In this document: positions 17,523 to 26,538 of the stretch, piece by piece
How positions within the stretch are numbered: the first letter of the stretch is position 1
How the letters are laid out: the number at the start of each line of letters is the position of its first letter
Source of the DNA: Bacteroides faecis MAJ27
GTDB lineage: Bacteria; Bacteroidota; Bacteroidia; Bacteroidales; Bacteroidaceae
Direction: 5' to 3'
Assembly: GCF_900106755.1 (NCBI RefSeq)
Contig: NZ_FNNN01000006.1
Location: 1 to 64,000 of the forward strand
DNA length: 64,000 nt
Notes under the pieces: generated by a model
The model's database searches: none
Told to the model about the DNA's origin: nothing
What the model saw: the letters and a program-made list of their open reading frames with translations, nothing else
Position numbers and translations under genes: made by a program

Positions 17523-19382
17523 ATGAAAGAATATCGATTGACCGACTGGTTACCTACCACCAAGAAAGAAGTGGAACTCCGCGGATGGAATGAGCTGGAT
17601 GTCATTCTCTTCAGTGGAGATGCATACGTGGACCACCCCTCCTTCGGACCTGCCGTTATCGGGAGAATCCTCGAGGCGGAAGGCTTGAAAGTTGCTATCA
17701 TCCCCCAACCCAACTGGCGTGATGACCTACGCGACTTCAAGAAACTCGGACGTCCCCGGTTATTCTTCGGAATCTCTGCCGGATGCATGGATTCGATGGT
17801 AAACAAATACACAGCCAATAAACGTCTGCGCAGCGAGGATGCATATACACCGGACGGTCGCCCGGATATGCGCCCCGAATATCCTTCTATCGTATATAGT
17901 CAGATACTGAAGAAGCTTTATCCGGATGTACCCGTTGTGCTGGGAAGTATAGAAGCCAGCATGAGACGCCTGAGTCATTATGATTATTGGCAAGACAAAG
18001 TACAAAAGAGCATATTGTGTGATAGCGGTGCCGATATGCTGATATACGGTATGGGAGAAAAACCGATTGTGGAATTGGTTCAGCAAATGAAAAATCAACT
18101 TTCCACAAAAGAATCACCATTAACCGGTAATGAGCTTAAAAAAATAGCTGCAGGCATACCACAAATAGCATATCTCAGTCGTGCATCCGAGTGGACACCC
18201 GCTGAGGATGACATCCAGCTCTATTCACATGAAGAGTGTCTGGCTGATAAAAAAAAGCAAGCCAGCAATTTTCGTCACATTGAAGAAGAATCGAATAAAT
18301 ATGCTGCTTCCCGTATCACTCAGGCAGTAGATAATAAAATCGTAGTGGTAAACCCGCCTTATCCTCCGATGAGTCAGGAAGAACTCGACCATGCATTTGA
18401 TTTGCCTTACACCCGTCTGCCTCATCCCAAATACAAAGGCAAACGGATTCCCGCATATGATATGATTAAGTTTTCCATCAATCTTCATCGGGGATGTTTC
18501 GGAGGATGTGCATTCTGTACAATCTCTGCGCATCAGGGAAAGTTTATCGTCAGCCGCAGCAAGAAATCGATTCTGAATGAGGTGAAAGAAGTAATACAGC
18601 TACCCGATTTTAAGGGATACTTGAGCGATTTGGGCGGTCCGTCCGCTAACATGTATCAGATGAAGGGAAAAGACGAATCGATCTGTAAAAAGTGCAAGCG
18701 TCCATCCTGTATCCATCCTAAAGTATGTCCGAACCTAAACTCGGACCATCGTCCCTTGCTGGATATATACAAGGCCGTAGATGCCTTGCCCGGCATAAAA
18801 AAATCATTTATCGGTAGTGGGGTGCGTTACGATTTATTGCTGCACCAAAGCAAAGATGCTGCCATCAACCGCAGTACCAACGAATATACCCGTGAATTGA
18901 TCGTCAATCATGTAAGTGGCCGATTGAAAGTCGCGCCTGAACACACCAGCGACCGAGTTTTATCCATTATGCGTAAACCATCTTTCGATCTGTTTGAAAC
19001 TTTCAAAAAAATATTCGACCGTATCAACCGGGAAGAGAATCTACGTCAACAGCTCATACCGTACTTTATCTCTTCACACCCCGGCTGCAAAGAAGAAGAT
19101 ATGGCGGAACTGGCTGTCATCACCAAACGACTGGACTTTCATCTGGAGCAAGTACAGGACTTTACCCCTACTCCGATGACCGTAGCCACCGAAGCATGGT
19201 ATACCGGATTCCATCCATATACATTAGAACCTGTATTCAGCGCCAAAACTCAACGGGAAAAACTGGCTCAACGACAATTCTTCTTCTGGTATAAACCGGA
19301 AGAACGGAAGAATATTCTGAACGAGTTGAGGCGTATCGGACGGCAGGATCTGGTAGATAAGTTGTACGGGAAGAAGAAGTAA
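17523..19382 (+). CDS. YgiQ family radical SAM protein
   Basis: This is a 619-residue radical SAM enzyme of the UPF0313/YgiQ family, whose reaction is not established. The N-terminal part has the conserved GDAYVDHPSFG (residues about 33-43) and IPQPNWRD. The radical SAM cluster ligands are in NLHRGCFGGCAFCTI (CxxxCxxC) near residue 325-337. A Cys-rich segment (SICKKCKRPSCIHPKVCPN) near 385-402 may hold a second metal site. The conserved C-terminal stretch QVQDFTPTPMTVATEAWYTG is present. The protein starts where its homologues do, which supports the ATG at 17523 despite the near-absence of a leader. It is a single-gene unit. Confidence 0.93.
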   Translation: MKEYRLTDWLPTTKKEVELRGWNELDVILFSGDAYVDHPSFGPAVIGRILEAEGLKVAIIPQPNWRDDLRDFKKLGRPRLFFGISAGCMDSMVNKYTANKRLRSEDAYTPDGRPDMRPEYPSIVYSQILKKLYPDVPVVLGSIEASMRRLSHYDYWQDKVQKSILCDSGADMLIYGMGEKPIVELVQQMKNQLSTKESPLTGNELKKIAAGIPQIAYLSRASEWTPAEDDIQLYSHEECLADKKKQASNFRHIEEESNKYAASRITQAVDNKIVVVNPPYPPMSQEELDHAFDLPYTRLPHPKYKGKRIPAYDMIKFSINLHRGCFGGCAFCTISAHQGKFIVSRSKKSILNEVKEVIQLPDFKGYLSDLGGPSANMYQMKGKDESICKKCKRPSCIHPKVCPNLNSDHRPLLDIYKAVDALPGIKKSFIGSGVRYDLLLHQSKDAAINRSTNEYTRELIVNHVSGRLKVAPEHTSDRVLSIMRKPSFDLFETFKKIFDRINREENLRQQLIPYFISSHPGCKEEDMAELAVITKRLDFHLEQVQDFTPTPMTVATEAWYTGFHPYTLEPVFSAKTQREKLAQRQFFFWYKPEERKNILNELRRIGRQDLVDKLYGKKK

Positions 19383-19432
19383 ACGAGAACTTTAAAATAG
19401 ACTCCCTATTGACTTTCCCTTTTAAATTTCGT

Positions 19433-19440
19433 ATATTTGT
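19433..19440 (+). promoter_or_regulatory. Orphan promoter
   Basis: TTGAC at 19410-19414 and TATATTTG at 19433-19440, spaced 18 bp, form a good Bacteroides promoter. No gene of ordinary size follows on the plus strand. Confidence 0.65.
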
Positions 19441-19446
19441 AGAAAT

Positions 19447-19569
19447 GAATAAGGAATTAAAAGTATGGAATGTACAAAAATAAAGAGATAAAGATATAGT
19501 TTACATGCGTATGAGTGCATGATAAGAAATAGGAATGGGGTGAAGTCTGCAAAGATTTCGCCCCTTTTT
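19447..19569 (+). ncRNA. Candidate small RNA of about 120 nt
   Basis: An orphan promoter (19410-19440) and a terminator hairpin (GGGGTGAA at 19537 / TTCGCCCC at 19557-19564, then TTTTT) bound a transcript of roughly 123 nt. Between them only a 12-codon frame exists (MNKELKVWNVQK, from 19445). A small internal hairpin CATGC..GCATG lies near 19504-19520. The transcript fits an intergenic small RNA or a micro-ORF mRNA. I recognise no known RNA family. Confidence 0.5.
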
Positions 19570-19847
19570 GTTTAATTTATTCCTCTATTTTTAAAGAAAA
19601 TCGCCCAATAGAGTTTATAATAAACTTGGGACCCGTTTATTATAAACTCAATCTTGATTTATGAAGTGAGTTGTACAAGAAAGAGAAATAGAAAATCCTG
19701 TATTACAGAGGTATGGTATCAAACACTAATATATTCATACAAATTATTAATATGACATACTTTTACTAATGACTTTCTAATTCTCTTTTCAGTCATGATG
19801 AATAAATCATAAGACTTTTTTTCAGAATGAAGGTGCCGAATCTAAAT
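19570..19847. other. Gene-free convergent interval
   Basis: Beyond the candidate RNA, the remaining 278 bp before the stop of the minus-strand secreted protein hold no supported gene. The repeated word TTTATAATAAACT / AGTTTATAATAAACTTGGGACCCG near 19610-19650 (a small inverted pair around TTGGGACCCG) is the only structure seen. Confidence 0.5.
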
Positions 19848-20654
19848 TTATATCTTTTGTCGAATAGTATTCGTGGCTATTTCATAGACGAAATACATAG
19901 AAAGAGCCGGTGAATATACTGCAAATTTTGTACTTCCAGTCTGGTTATAATATAATCTGAATGTACAAATATCAGTAGCAGAAATGAATGGTTCCTTTTT
20001 CAGATGTGAATGGATAGGAAAAGCGATCATTGGCATTTGTTCTGTTACTTCTACAGGAAGCAATCCGGAGTGAAATTTCTTCCACGATTGAATTTTTCCT
20101 TCTTTATCAGCAATAAATAAATAGTCGTTACCGAAAGGTATAACCCCTCCTTTGGATGTTCCTGAAATAGCATAAAACTTGTAACCATCTTTAAAAGGTA
20201 TGAGAATCCAGTTTAATGGATAGTCTTTATAGCTATATATCGGATATTCTTTTTCATCCGTAAATGCACTCCGTATTTTTTCTCTGACCTTAATTAAATT
20301 CATCTCATATTCAGACAGACTTCGATAAGTCGTCACTTCTGAACAAGGTGCTGATTCATTAAGGAAAGAAACTTCGTAAGTGCATTGAGATTGATCGTCG
20401 ATAACGAGGCATTTAATGGTATCTCCCTGTTGATAAGTCAGGACACCTCGTATTGTTTCCATTAGTTCCGGTTTGGCAAGAAACATATCAGTAAAGTTCC
20501 AGGCAGCAGTTTCATATCTGTATAAAGTATTACTTTCCTCTATGATAGAATCACATTTCAGTTTTAACTCTATTTCTGTATAACTACCTTGCGAATATAC
20601 CGCTAACCAAGACGATAATACAACAATTAATGACAGCATGTTTTTCATATTCAT
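19848..20654 (-). CDS. Secreted hypothetical protein, 268 aa
   Basis: I do not recognise this family. A signal peptide (MKNMLSLIVVLSSWLAVYSQG) ends near residue 22 with no lipobox, so the product is periplasmic or secreted. The body has about 245 residues of mixed alpha/beta with a segment GGVIPFGNDYLFIADKEGKIQSWKKFH that reads as paired beta strands. A promoter on the minus strand (TATCTTTG, 20713-20720) lies about 60 bp upstream. It is convergent with the YgiQ/RNA side and is followed by no visible partner gene. Confidence 0.75.
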   Translation of the reverse strand: MNMKNMLSLIVVLSSWLAVYSQGSYTEIELKLKCDSIIEESNTLYRYETAAWNFTDMFLAKPELMETIRGVLTYQQGDTIKCLVIDDQSQCTYEVSFLNESAPCSEVTTYRSLSEYEMNLIKVREKIRSAFTDEKEYPIYSYKDYPLNWILIPFKDGYKFYAISGTSKGGVIPFGNDYLFIADKEGKIQSWKKFHSGLLPVEVTEQMPMIAFPIHSHLKKEPFISATDICTFRLYYNQTGSTKFAVYSPALSMYFVYEIATNTIRQKI

Positions 20655-20712
20655 TCTTTTTAGATTTTAAATAGCTTTTATTTGTTCTTTGTTCTTATCT
20701 GTGTCTTCAAAT

Positions 20713-20720
20713 CAAAGATA
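20713..20720 (-). promoter_or_regulatory. Promoter -7 element of the 268-aa secreted protein
   Basis: CAAAGATA on the plus strand is TATCTTTG on the minus strand, 59 bp before the start at 20654. Confidence 0.6.
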
Positions 20721-20779
20721 AGCATTTTTGAATATAAAAAACAAACATTACTCTCATTATTTATCAATATACAATCACT

Positions 20780-23700
20780 TTATTCTTTCACCGGCAACGC
20801 CACAATCTCTTGCAACACACTAACCGCAGTTTCCACATTGGTCACATCCTTAATCAACATACTCCGCCTTCCGTTCTGTTCACGCAAGTCACAGCGACGA
20901 GTATATTTCATCATGTAGTCTATCATTTTACCAAACGCCTGACTTTGATAGAATGGACTATCTGCATTCGAAACAAAGAATAGCGTCATACGCCCGCCCT
21001 TCAAAAAAACTTTTTCCACTCCCAGACGTGTTGCCAACCGACGAAGGGGAACGATGCGAAGCAATTCCTGTGTTTCCGGCGGAACAGGTCCGAAACGGTC
21101 TTCCAACCGGAAACGGAAATCATCCACGTCTTTATCCAGCGTCAGCCCGTCCAGTTCGCGATAAAGCAACATACGCTCGCTGCTACCCGTCACATAAGTT
21201 GCCGGCAACAGAAGTTCAAGATCACTTTCTATCTGACATTCGTCAACGAATCCTTCTCCACTAATCTGACCTTCTCCCTTTATCTCATCCGCATACAGTT
21301 CAGCAAACTCATCGTTCCTCAGCTCATGGACTGCCTCAGCAAGTATTTTCTGGTACGTTTCATACCCCAAATCGGCGATAAAGCCACTTTGCTCCGCTCC
21401 GAGCAGGTTTCCGGCTCCACGTATATCCAAATCCTGCATAGCGATATGGATGCCACTGCCCAAATCACTAAAATTCTCGATCGCCTGCAAACGCCGTTTT
21501 CCTTCTGCTGTCAGACTGCTCAACGGAGGAGCCAGCAGATAACAGAAAGCCTTTTTATTACTACGCCCTACCCGACCACGCATCTGATGAAGGTCACTCA
21601 ACCCAAAGTTCTGTGCCTGATTGATAATGATCGTATTCGCATTCGGGATATCAATGCCACTCTCTATAATTGTAGTCGCCAAAAGCACGTCATAGTCATA
21701 ATTGACAAAATCAAAGATGATCTGTTCCAACTGTGCGGGCTCCATCTGTCCATGACCGATAGCAACACGGCAATCGGGAATATGACGTTCGATCATTGCT
21801 TTAAGTTCCGGTAGGTTCGCAATCCGGTTATTGACAAAGAAAACCTGCCCGTTACGGCTCATCTCAAAATTAATCGCATCTGTAATCACTTCCTCATTGA
21901 AGGTATGTACCTCCGTTTGAATCGGATAGCGATTAGGCGGAGGCGTAGAAATGACACTCAAGTCACGGGCTCCCATCAATGAGAACTGAAGTGTACGGGG
22001 AATTGGAGTAGCCGTCATAGTCAATGTATCAACATTCACCTTTAATTGCCGTAGTTTCTCCTTAACGGAAACACCGAATTTCTGCTCTTCATCAATAATC
22101 AGTAAGCCTAAATCCTTAAACTGAACATCTTTCCCCAGAATACGATGAGTTCCGATAAGAATATTGACTTCTCCTTCCCTCAGTCCTTTCAATACGGCTT
22201 TGGATTGAGCTGCCGTACGGGCACGACTCAAATATTCCACCCTACAGGGCAAATTCTTCAAACGTTCGCGGAATGTCTGGAAATGCTGATAGGCAAGAAC
22301 GGTTGTCGGCACTAAAACAGCTACCTGCTTATTATCGGCTACGGCTTTGAAAGCTGCACGAATAGCTACTTCCGTCTTCCCAAAGCCAACATCTCCGCAT
22401 ACCAGACGATCCATCGGACGTTCACTTTCCATATCTGCCTTTACATCCATAGTTGCCTTGCTTTGATCGGGAGTGTCTTCATAAATGAAAGAGGCTTCCA
22501 GCTCACGCTGCAAAAAACTGTCGGGACTATAAGAAAAGCCTTTTTCCTGACGGCGCTGCGAATACAATTTAATAAGGTCACGGGCAATATCCTTAATTTT
22601 AGCCTTTGTACGGTCTTTCAGTTTCTCCCATGCACCCGTACCCAGTTTGTTCAATCGCGGAGCTTCCCCGTCCTTTCCTTTATATTTCGAAACTTTGTGC
22701 AAAGAATGAATGGAAACGAATACGACATCCTCATTCTGAAAGACAAGCTTCAACACTTCTTGCGTAGTATCTCCATTCGGAATGCGTACCAAACCGGAAA
22801 ACCGACCGATACCATGATCTGTATGAACCACATAGTCACCCGGAGTAAACTGATTCAACTCTTTGAGAGACAGAGCTACTTTGCCCGAACGAGCCTTATC
22901 ACTTTTCAAGTTATACTTATGAAAACGGTCGAACAGCTGATGATCCGTAAAAACACAAAGATGCAGCGTATGATCCACAAAACCTTCATGTATCGTACGT
23001 TCTACCGGAGTAAACTGAATCTTATCTCCCCTATCTTCAAAGATTGCCTTGATACGGTCGGTCTGTTTAGTGCTGTCACTACAGATATAAAGCGAATATC
23101 CCTGCTCCAGATAGTCTTTGAAAGAACCGGCTACCAAATCAAAGTTTTTATGAAAAATAGGCTGTACGGCGGTGCTGAAAGTAATGCTGGCATCCGGTGT
23201 ACCGGTTGGCTTATTTCCAAACTCCATCCGACGAAAATCAAGGGCGCGCACTGTAAATTCACTGCCGTCTATCAGTTTACCTTCCAACGTGATACCACCA
23301 TTTTCCTCAGCTTCCTGCACGGCAATAGCCTGTGGAGTCAAAGCCTCATCATGTACTACTTGAATACGCTCGCGCAACCAAAGGAAATCACGCATAGCCA
23401 AAATAGTTTCCTTTGGAATAAAATCAAGAAAAGAGGTTGTTACCTCTCCGGTCACAGCCAGATCAGGAACAATAGCTACTCCCTTCTTTTTCTCACGGGA
23501 CAACTGCGACTCTACTTCAAATGTACGGATACTTTCTACTTCATCTCCGAAAAAGTCAATACGGTAAGGATATTCCGAGGCAAAAGAAAAGACATCAATA
23601 ATACTGCCCCGAACAGCATATTGTCCGGGCTCGTACACATAATCTACATATTCAAAACCGTAACTATGCAATACGTCTGTGATAAAAGTCGTATCCAGCT

Positions 23701-24163
23701 TCTCGCCAACATTCAGTTTCAATGTTTTGTCACTCAATTCTTTGCGTGATACCACTTTTTCTGCCAACGCATCCGGATAGGTAACAATACACAAACCTTC
23801 TTCTCCTTTCTGCAAACGGCTCAGCACCTCTGTACGCAATATTTCGTTAGCTGCATCCTTTTGGCCGTATTTAATGGAACGGCGGAATGAAGAAGGAAAG
23901 AAAAGCACTTTCTCGGTTCCCAGTATTTGCGTCAGGTCATGATAGAAATATCCCGCTTCCTCCAGATCGCCAAGCACAAAGACAAATGGACACACATCCT
24001 GTTTCACCAATACGGAAGAAAATAAGGAAGCGGAAGAAGCACACAGCCCCCCGCAAAAAATAGTTTGAACAGACACATCCTTCAACAGTCGCTCCATGAC
24101 TGCAGTATTAGGATGAGCGGCATATCGTTGTTGTAGCTCGGTTATCGTCATAAATATCCACAT
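20780..24163 (-). CDS. mfd: Transcription-repair coupling factor Mfd
   Basis: Mfd is the ATP-driven translocase that removes RNA polymerase stalled at DNA lesions and recruits UvrA. The 1127 residues contain the UvrB-like N-terminal module, the RNAP-interacting (CarD-like) domain (LNQFTPGDYVVHTDHGIGRFSGL, near 430), and the helicase motor. The motor has Walker A GDVGFGKTEVA near 590, DEEQ in LLIIDEEQKFGV, TATPIPRTLQ, ATTIIESGIDIPNANT and QMRGRVGRS. The TRCF C-terminal domain near 985-1090 ends the protein. The ATG at 24163 is used; a second in-frame ATG at 24151 (MTITELQQ) is also plausible. A promoter TACTTTTG lies at 24246-24253, back to back with that of the divergent glycosyltransferase. 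Confidence 0.98.
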   Translation of the reverse strand: MWIFMTITELQQRYAAHPNTAVMERLLKDVSVQTIFCGGLCASSASLFSSVLVKQDVCPFVFVLGDLEEAGYFYHDLTQILGTEKVLFFPSSFRRSIKYGQKDAANEILRTEVLSRLQKGEEGLCIVTYPDALAEKVVSRKELSDKTLKLNVGEKLDTTFITDVLHSYGFEYVDYVYEPGQYAVRGSIIDVFSFASEYPYRIDFFGDEVESIRTFEVESQLSREKKKGVAIVPDLAVTGEVTTSFLDFIPKETILAMRDFLWLRERIQVVHDEALTPQAIAVQEAEENGGITLEGKLIDGSEFTVRALDFRRMEFGNKPTGTPDASITFSTAVQPIFHKNFDLVAGSFKDYLEQGYSLYICSDSTKQTDRIKAIFEDRGDKIQFTPVERTIHEGFVDHTLHLCVFTDHQLFDRFHKYNLKSDKARSGKVALSLKELNQFTPGDYVVHTDHGIGRFSGLVRIPNGDTTQEVLKLVFQNEDVVFVSIHSLHKVSKYKGKDGEAPRLNKLGTGAWEKLKDRTKAKIKDIARDLIKLYSQRRQEKGFSYSPDSFLQRELEASFIYEDTPDQSKATMDVKADMESERPMDRLVCGDVGFGKTEVAIRAAFKAVADNKQVAVLVPTTVLAYQHFQTFRERLKNLPCRVEYLSRARTAAQSKAVLKGLREGEVNILIGTHRILGKDVQFKDLGLLIIDEEQKFGVSVKEKLRQLKVNVDTLTMTATPIPRTLQFSLMGARDLSVISTPPPNRYPIQTEVHTFNEEVITDAINFEMSRNGQVFFVNNRIANLPELKAMIERHIPDCRVAIGHGQMEPAQLEQIIFDFVNYDYDVLLATTIIESGIDIPNANTIIINQAQNFGLSDLHQMRGRVGRSNKKAFCYLLAPPLSSLTAEGKRRLQAIENFSDLGSGIHIAMQDLDIRGAGNLLGAEQSGFIADLGYETYQKILAEAVHELRNDEFAELYADEIKGEGQISGEGFVDECQIESDLELLLPATYVTGSSERMLLYRELDGLTLDKDVDDFRFRLEDRFGPVPPETQELLRIVPLRRLATRLGVEKVFLKGGRMTLFFVSNADSPFYQSQAFGKMIDYMMKYTRRCDLREQNGRRSMLIKDVTNVETAVSVLQEIVALPVKE

Positions 24164-24245
24164 TAATTCACCACCAATTGCACGGATTCACACAAAACAG
24201 AAACTGCTTGTGTCAACCAGTGTAATAATGGTGTAAATTCCGCCA

Positions 24246-24253
24246 CAAAAGTA
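24246..24253 (-). promoter_or_regulatory. Promoter -7 element of mfd
   Basis: CAAAAGTA on the plus strand reads TACTTTTG on the minus strand, giving an mfd leader of about 75 nt. Confidence 0.6.
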
Positions 24254-24295
24254 CTAAATAATCCTTAGTTTTATTCATAACTAAAGGAAAAGCGC

Positions 24296-24303
24296 TACAT
24301 TTG
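24296..24303 (+). promoter_or_regulatory. Promoter -7 element of the glycosyltransferase-pyrC operon
   Basis: TACATTTG matches TAnnTTTG and lies 19 bp before the ATG at 24323, giving a short leader of roughly 12-15 nt. Confidence 0.65.
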
Positions 24304-24322
24304 TCTTAAAAATAGGACTTCT

Positions 24323-25066
24323 ATGCAATTATCAGATAGCATCGTTATTATCCCGACCTATAATGAACGGGAGAATATAGAAAATATTATCCGTGCCGTT
24401 TTCGGATTAGACAAGGTATTCCATATTCTGGTAATAGAAGATGGATCTCCGGACGGCACCGCAAGCATCGTGAAAACGTTGCAACAGGAATTTCCCGAAC
24501 GTCTCTTTATGATCGAACGTAAAGGAAAATTAGGACTGGGCACTGCCTACATTGCAGGATTCAAATGGGCATTGGAGCACGCCTACGAATATATCTTCGA
24601 GATGGATGCCGATTTCAGCCACAATCCGAATGATTTGCCCCGTTTGTATGCAGCTTGCGCAGAAGAAGGAGGGGATGTATCCGTCGGCTCCCGTTATGTA
24701 AGTGGTGTGAATGTGGTCAACTGGCCGATGGGCCGGGTGTTGATGTCCTATTTTGCATCCAAGTATGTCCGCTTCATTACCGGCATTCCGGTACATGATA
24801 CGACTGCCGGATTTGTATGTTATCGCCGTCAGGTACTGGAAACGATAGATTTGGATCATGTCCGTTTCAAAGGATATGCTTTTCAGATCGAAATGAAATT
24901 CACAGCATATAAATGCGGATTCAAGATCATAGAAGTTCCCGTCATCTTTATTAATCGCGAACTGGGGACCTCCAAGATGAATAGCAGCATCTTCGGGGAA
25001 GCCATATTCGGAGTGATCAAGTTAAAAATAAATAGTTGGTTCCATAAATTCCCGCAAAAGAAATGA
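24323..25066 (+). CDS. Polyprenol-monophosphate mannosyltransferase-like GT2 glycosyltransferase
   Basis: This cytosolic or peripheral GT2 enzyme of 247 residues aligns with dolichol-phosphate mannose synthase (DPM1). Shared features are VIIPTYNERENIENI at the start, VIEDGSPDGTA, the metal-binding DAD in FEMDADFSHNP near residue 97, and RELGTSKM near the C-terminus. It probably transfers a sugar from a nucleotide donor to undecaprenyl phosphate, making a donor for periplasmic glycosylation; the sugar cannot be read from sequence. It lacks the C-terminal membrane helices of some relatives. Its stop overlaps the pyrC start by 4 bp (ATGA), so the two are translated together, although their functions are unrelated. 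Confidence 0.92.
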   Translation: MQLSDSIVIIPTYNERENIENIIRAVFGLDKVFHILVIEDGSPDGTASIVKTLQQEFPERLFMIERKGKLGLGTAYIAGFKWALEHAYEYIFEMDADFSHNPNDLPRLYAACAEEGGDVSVGSRYVSGVNVVNWPMGRVLMSYFASKYVRFITGIPVHDTTAGFVCYRRQVLETIDLDHVRFKGYAFQIEMKFTAYKCGFKIIEVPVIFINRELGTSKMNSSIFGEAIFGVIKLKINSWFHKFPQKK

Positions 25067-26403
25067 AACGTATACTGATAGAAAACGCCGTAATTGTCAA
25101 CGAAGGAAGAAAAGTTCCCGGAAGTGTTGTTATTGAAGGTGAAAAGATTGCCGAAATCTTAGTTAACGGACAAACAGTTGCTATGCCTTGTGACGAAACG
25201 ATTGACGCGTCCGGCTGCTATCTTCTGCCGGGAGCTATTGACGAACACGTGCATTTCCGTGATCCGGGATTGACCCATAAAGCAGATATCACTACGGAAA
25301 GTCATGCTGCGGCAGCCGGAGGAGTTACTTCGATAATGGACATGCCGAACACGAATCCACAGACCACAACTCTGGAAGCACTGGACGAAAAGCTGGCTTT
25401 ATTGGCAGAAAAATCATCAGTCAATTTCTCCTGCTACTTCGGAGCGACCAACAATAACTATCCATTATTCAGCCAATTGAATAAAAGCCGGGTATGTGGT
25501 GTGAAGTTATTTATGGGTTCCAGCACAGGAAATATGCTGGTAGACCGGATGGCAAGTCTGCGAAATATCTTCGGAGGTACAGACTTACTGATTGCAGCGC
25601 ATTGCGAGGATCAGGGAATCATTAAAGAAAATACGGATAAATATAAAAAAGAATATGGTGATGATGTCCCTCTGGCACTTCATCCGATCATCCGTTCGGA
25701 AGAAGCATGTTATCGTTCTTCTGCACTAGCAGTGCAACTGGCACGCGAGACCAACGCACGTCTGCATATCATGCACATCTCTACTGCCAAAGAACTGAGT
25801 TTATTTTCTAAGGCTCCTTTGGCAGAAAAGCGTATTACCGCTGAAGCCTGTGTTTCTCATTTAATCTTTACCGAAGAGGACTATCAGACTTTGGGCGCAC
25901 GAATCAAATGTAATCCCGCCATCAAAACAGCAGAAGACCGGAAGGCTTTGCAGGAAGCAGTCAATAGCGGTCTGATTGACGCTATTGCAACCGACCACGC
26001 CCCACATTTACTAAGCGAGAAAGAAGGAGGAGCATTAAAGGCCATGTCCGGAATGCCAACTATACAATTCTCCTTAGTCAGCATGCTCGAATTGGTAGAT
26101 AAGGGTGCTTTTAGTATCGAAAAGGTAGTAGAAAAAATGTCGCATGCCCCCGCACAAATGTATGAGATACAAAATCGTGGATTTATCCGGAAAGGGTATC
26201 AGGCAGATTTGGTTCTAGTCCGTCCCGACAGTGAGTGGACTGTTACTACAGACTGCATCCTGAGCAAATGTAAATGGAGCCCGCTGGAAGGCCATACATT
26301 CAACTGGAAAGTAGAAAAAACATTTGCGAACGGTCACCTGTTATATGATAACGGAACCATTGACGAGAATTACCGTGGACAAGAATTGTTTTTCAAACGG
26401 TAA
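25063..26403 (+). CDS. pyrC: Dihydroorotase
   Basis: The third step of pyrimidine synthesis, cyclisation of carbamoyl aspartate to dihydroorotate, is catalysed by this 446-residue amidohydrolase. The metal-binding motif is DEHVHFRDPG (residues about 60-69). GVKLFMGSS near 150 carries the probable bridging Lys, LHIMHIST near 238 a metal His, and AIATDHAPH near 308-316 the catalytic Asp. The size and motifs place it with the long, class I type dihydroorotases. Four bases overlap the glycosyltransferase gene upstream. A large inverted repeat follows the gene. Confidence 0.96.
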   Translation: MKRILIENAVIVNEGRKVPGSVVIEGEKIAEILVNGQTVAMPCDETIDASGCYLLPGAIDEHVHFRDPGLTHKADITTESHAAAAGGVTSIMDMPNTNPQTTTLEALDEKLALLAEKSSVNFSCYFGATNNNYPLFSQLNKSRVCGVKLFMGSSTGNMLVDRMASLRNIFGGTDLLIAAHCEDQGIIKENTDKYKKEYGDDVPLALHPIIRSEEACYRSSALAVQLARETNARLHIMHISTAKELSLFSKAPLAEKRITAEACVSHLIFTEEDYQTLGARIKCNPAIKTAEDRKALQEAVNSGLIDAIATDHAPHLLSEKEGGALKAMSGMPTIQFSLVSMLELVDKGAFSIEKVVEKMSHAPAQMYEIQNRGFIRKGYQADLVLVRPDSEWTVTTDCILSKCKWSPLEGHTFNWKVEKTFANGHLLYDNGTIDENYRGQELFFKR

Positions 26404-26434
26404 ATAACAAGTCAACGTTATATATGTAATTTCA

Positions 26435-26510
26435 GGCACGGATGACACGGATCAACGCGTTTTTTAATAGCCTAATTTCTTCAAACCGTGAAATCCGTGT
26501 CATCCGTGCC
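26435..26510. repeat. 18-bp perfect inverted repeat with 40-bp spacer
   Basis: GGCACGGATGACACGGAT (26435-26452) is mirrored exactly at 26493-26510 and a T run (TTTTTAT) follows. It can terminate pyrC transcription. Each arm itself contains a direct repeat of CACGGAT. It resembles palindromic elements seen between genes in Bacteroidetes. It extends past the GTG at 26488, so that codon cannot be taken as the next gene's start. Confidence 0.85.
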
Positions 26511-26538
26511 TAGTTTTTATTCATCACATACTTATGAT

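Noticed and set aside
22463..23749. 428-codon open frame on the plus strand
   Set aside because: It is wholly antisense to mfd, which has all its conserved motifs; the frame gives no recognisable protein.
26488..26538. GTG start and extension of the MetH-activation protein
   Set aside because: The codons are the right arm of an inverted repeat and family homology starts at 26539.
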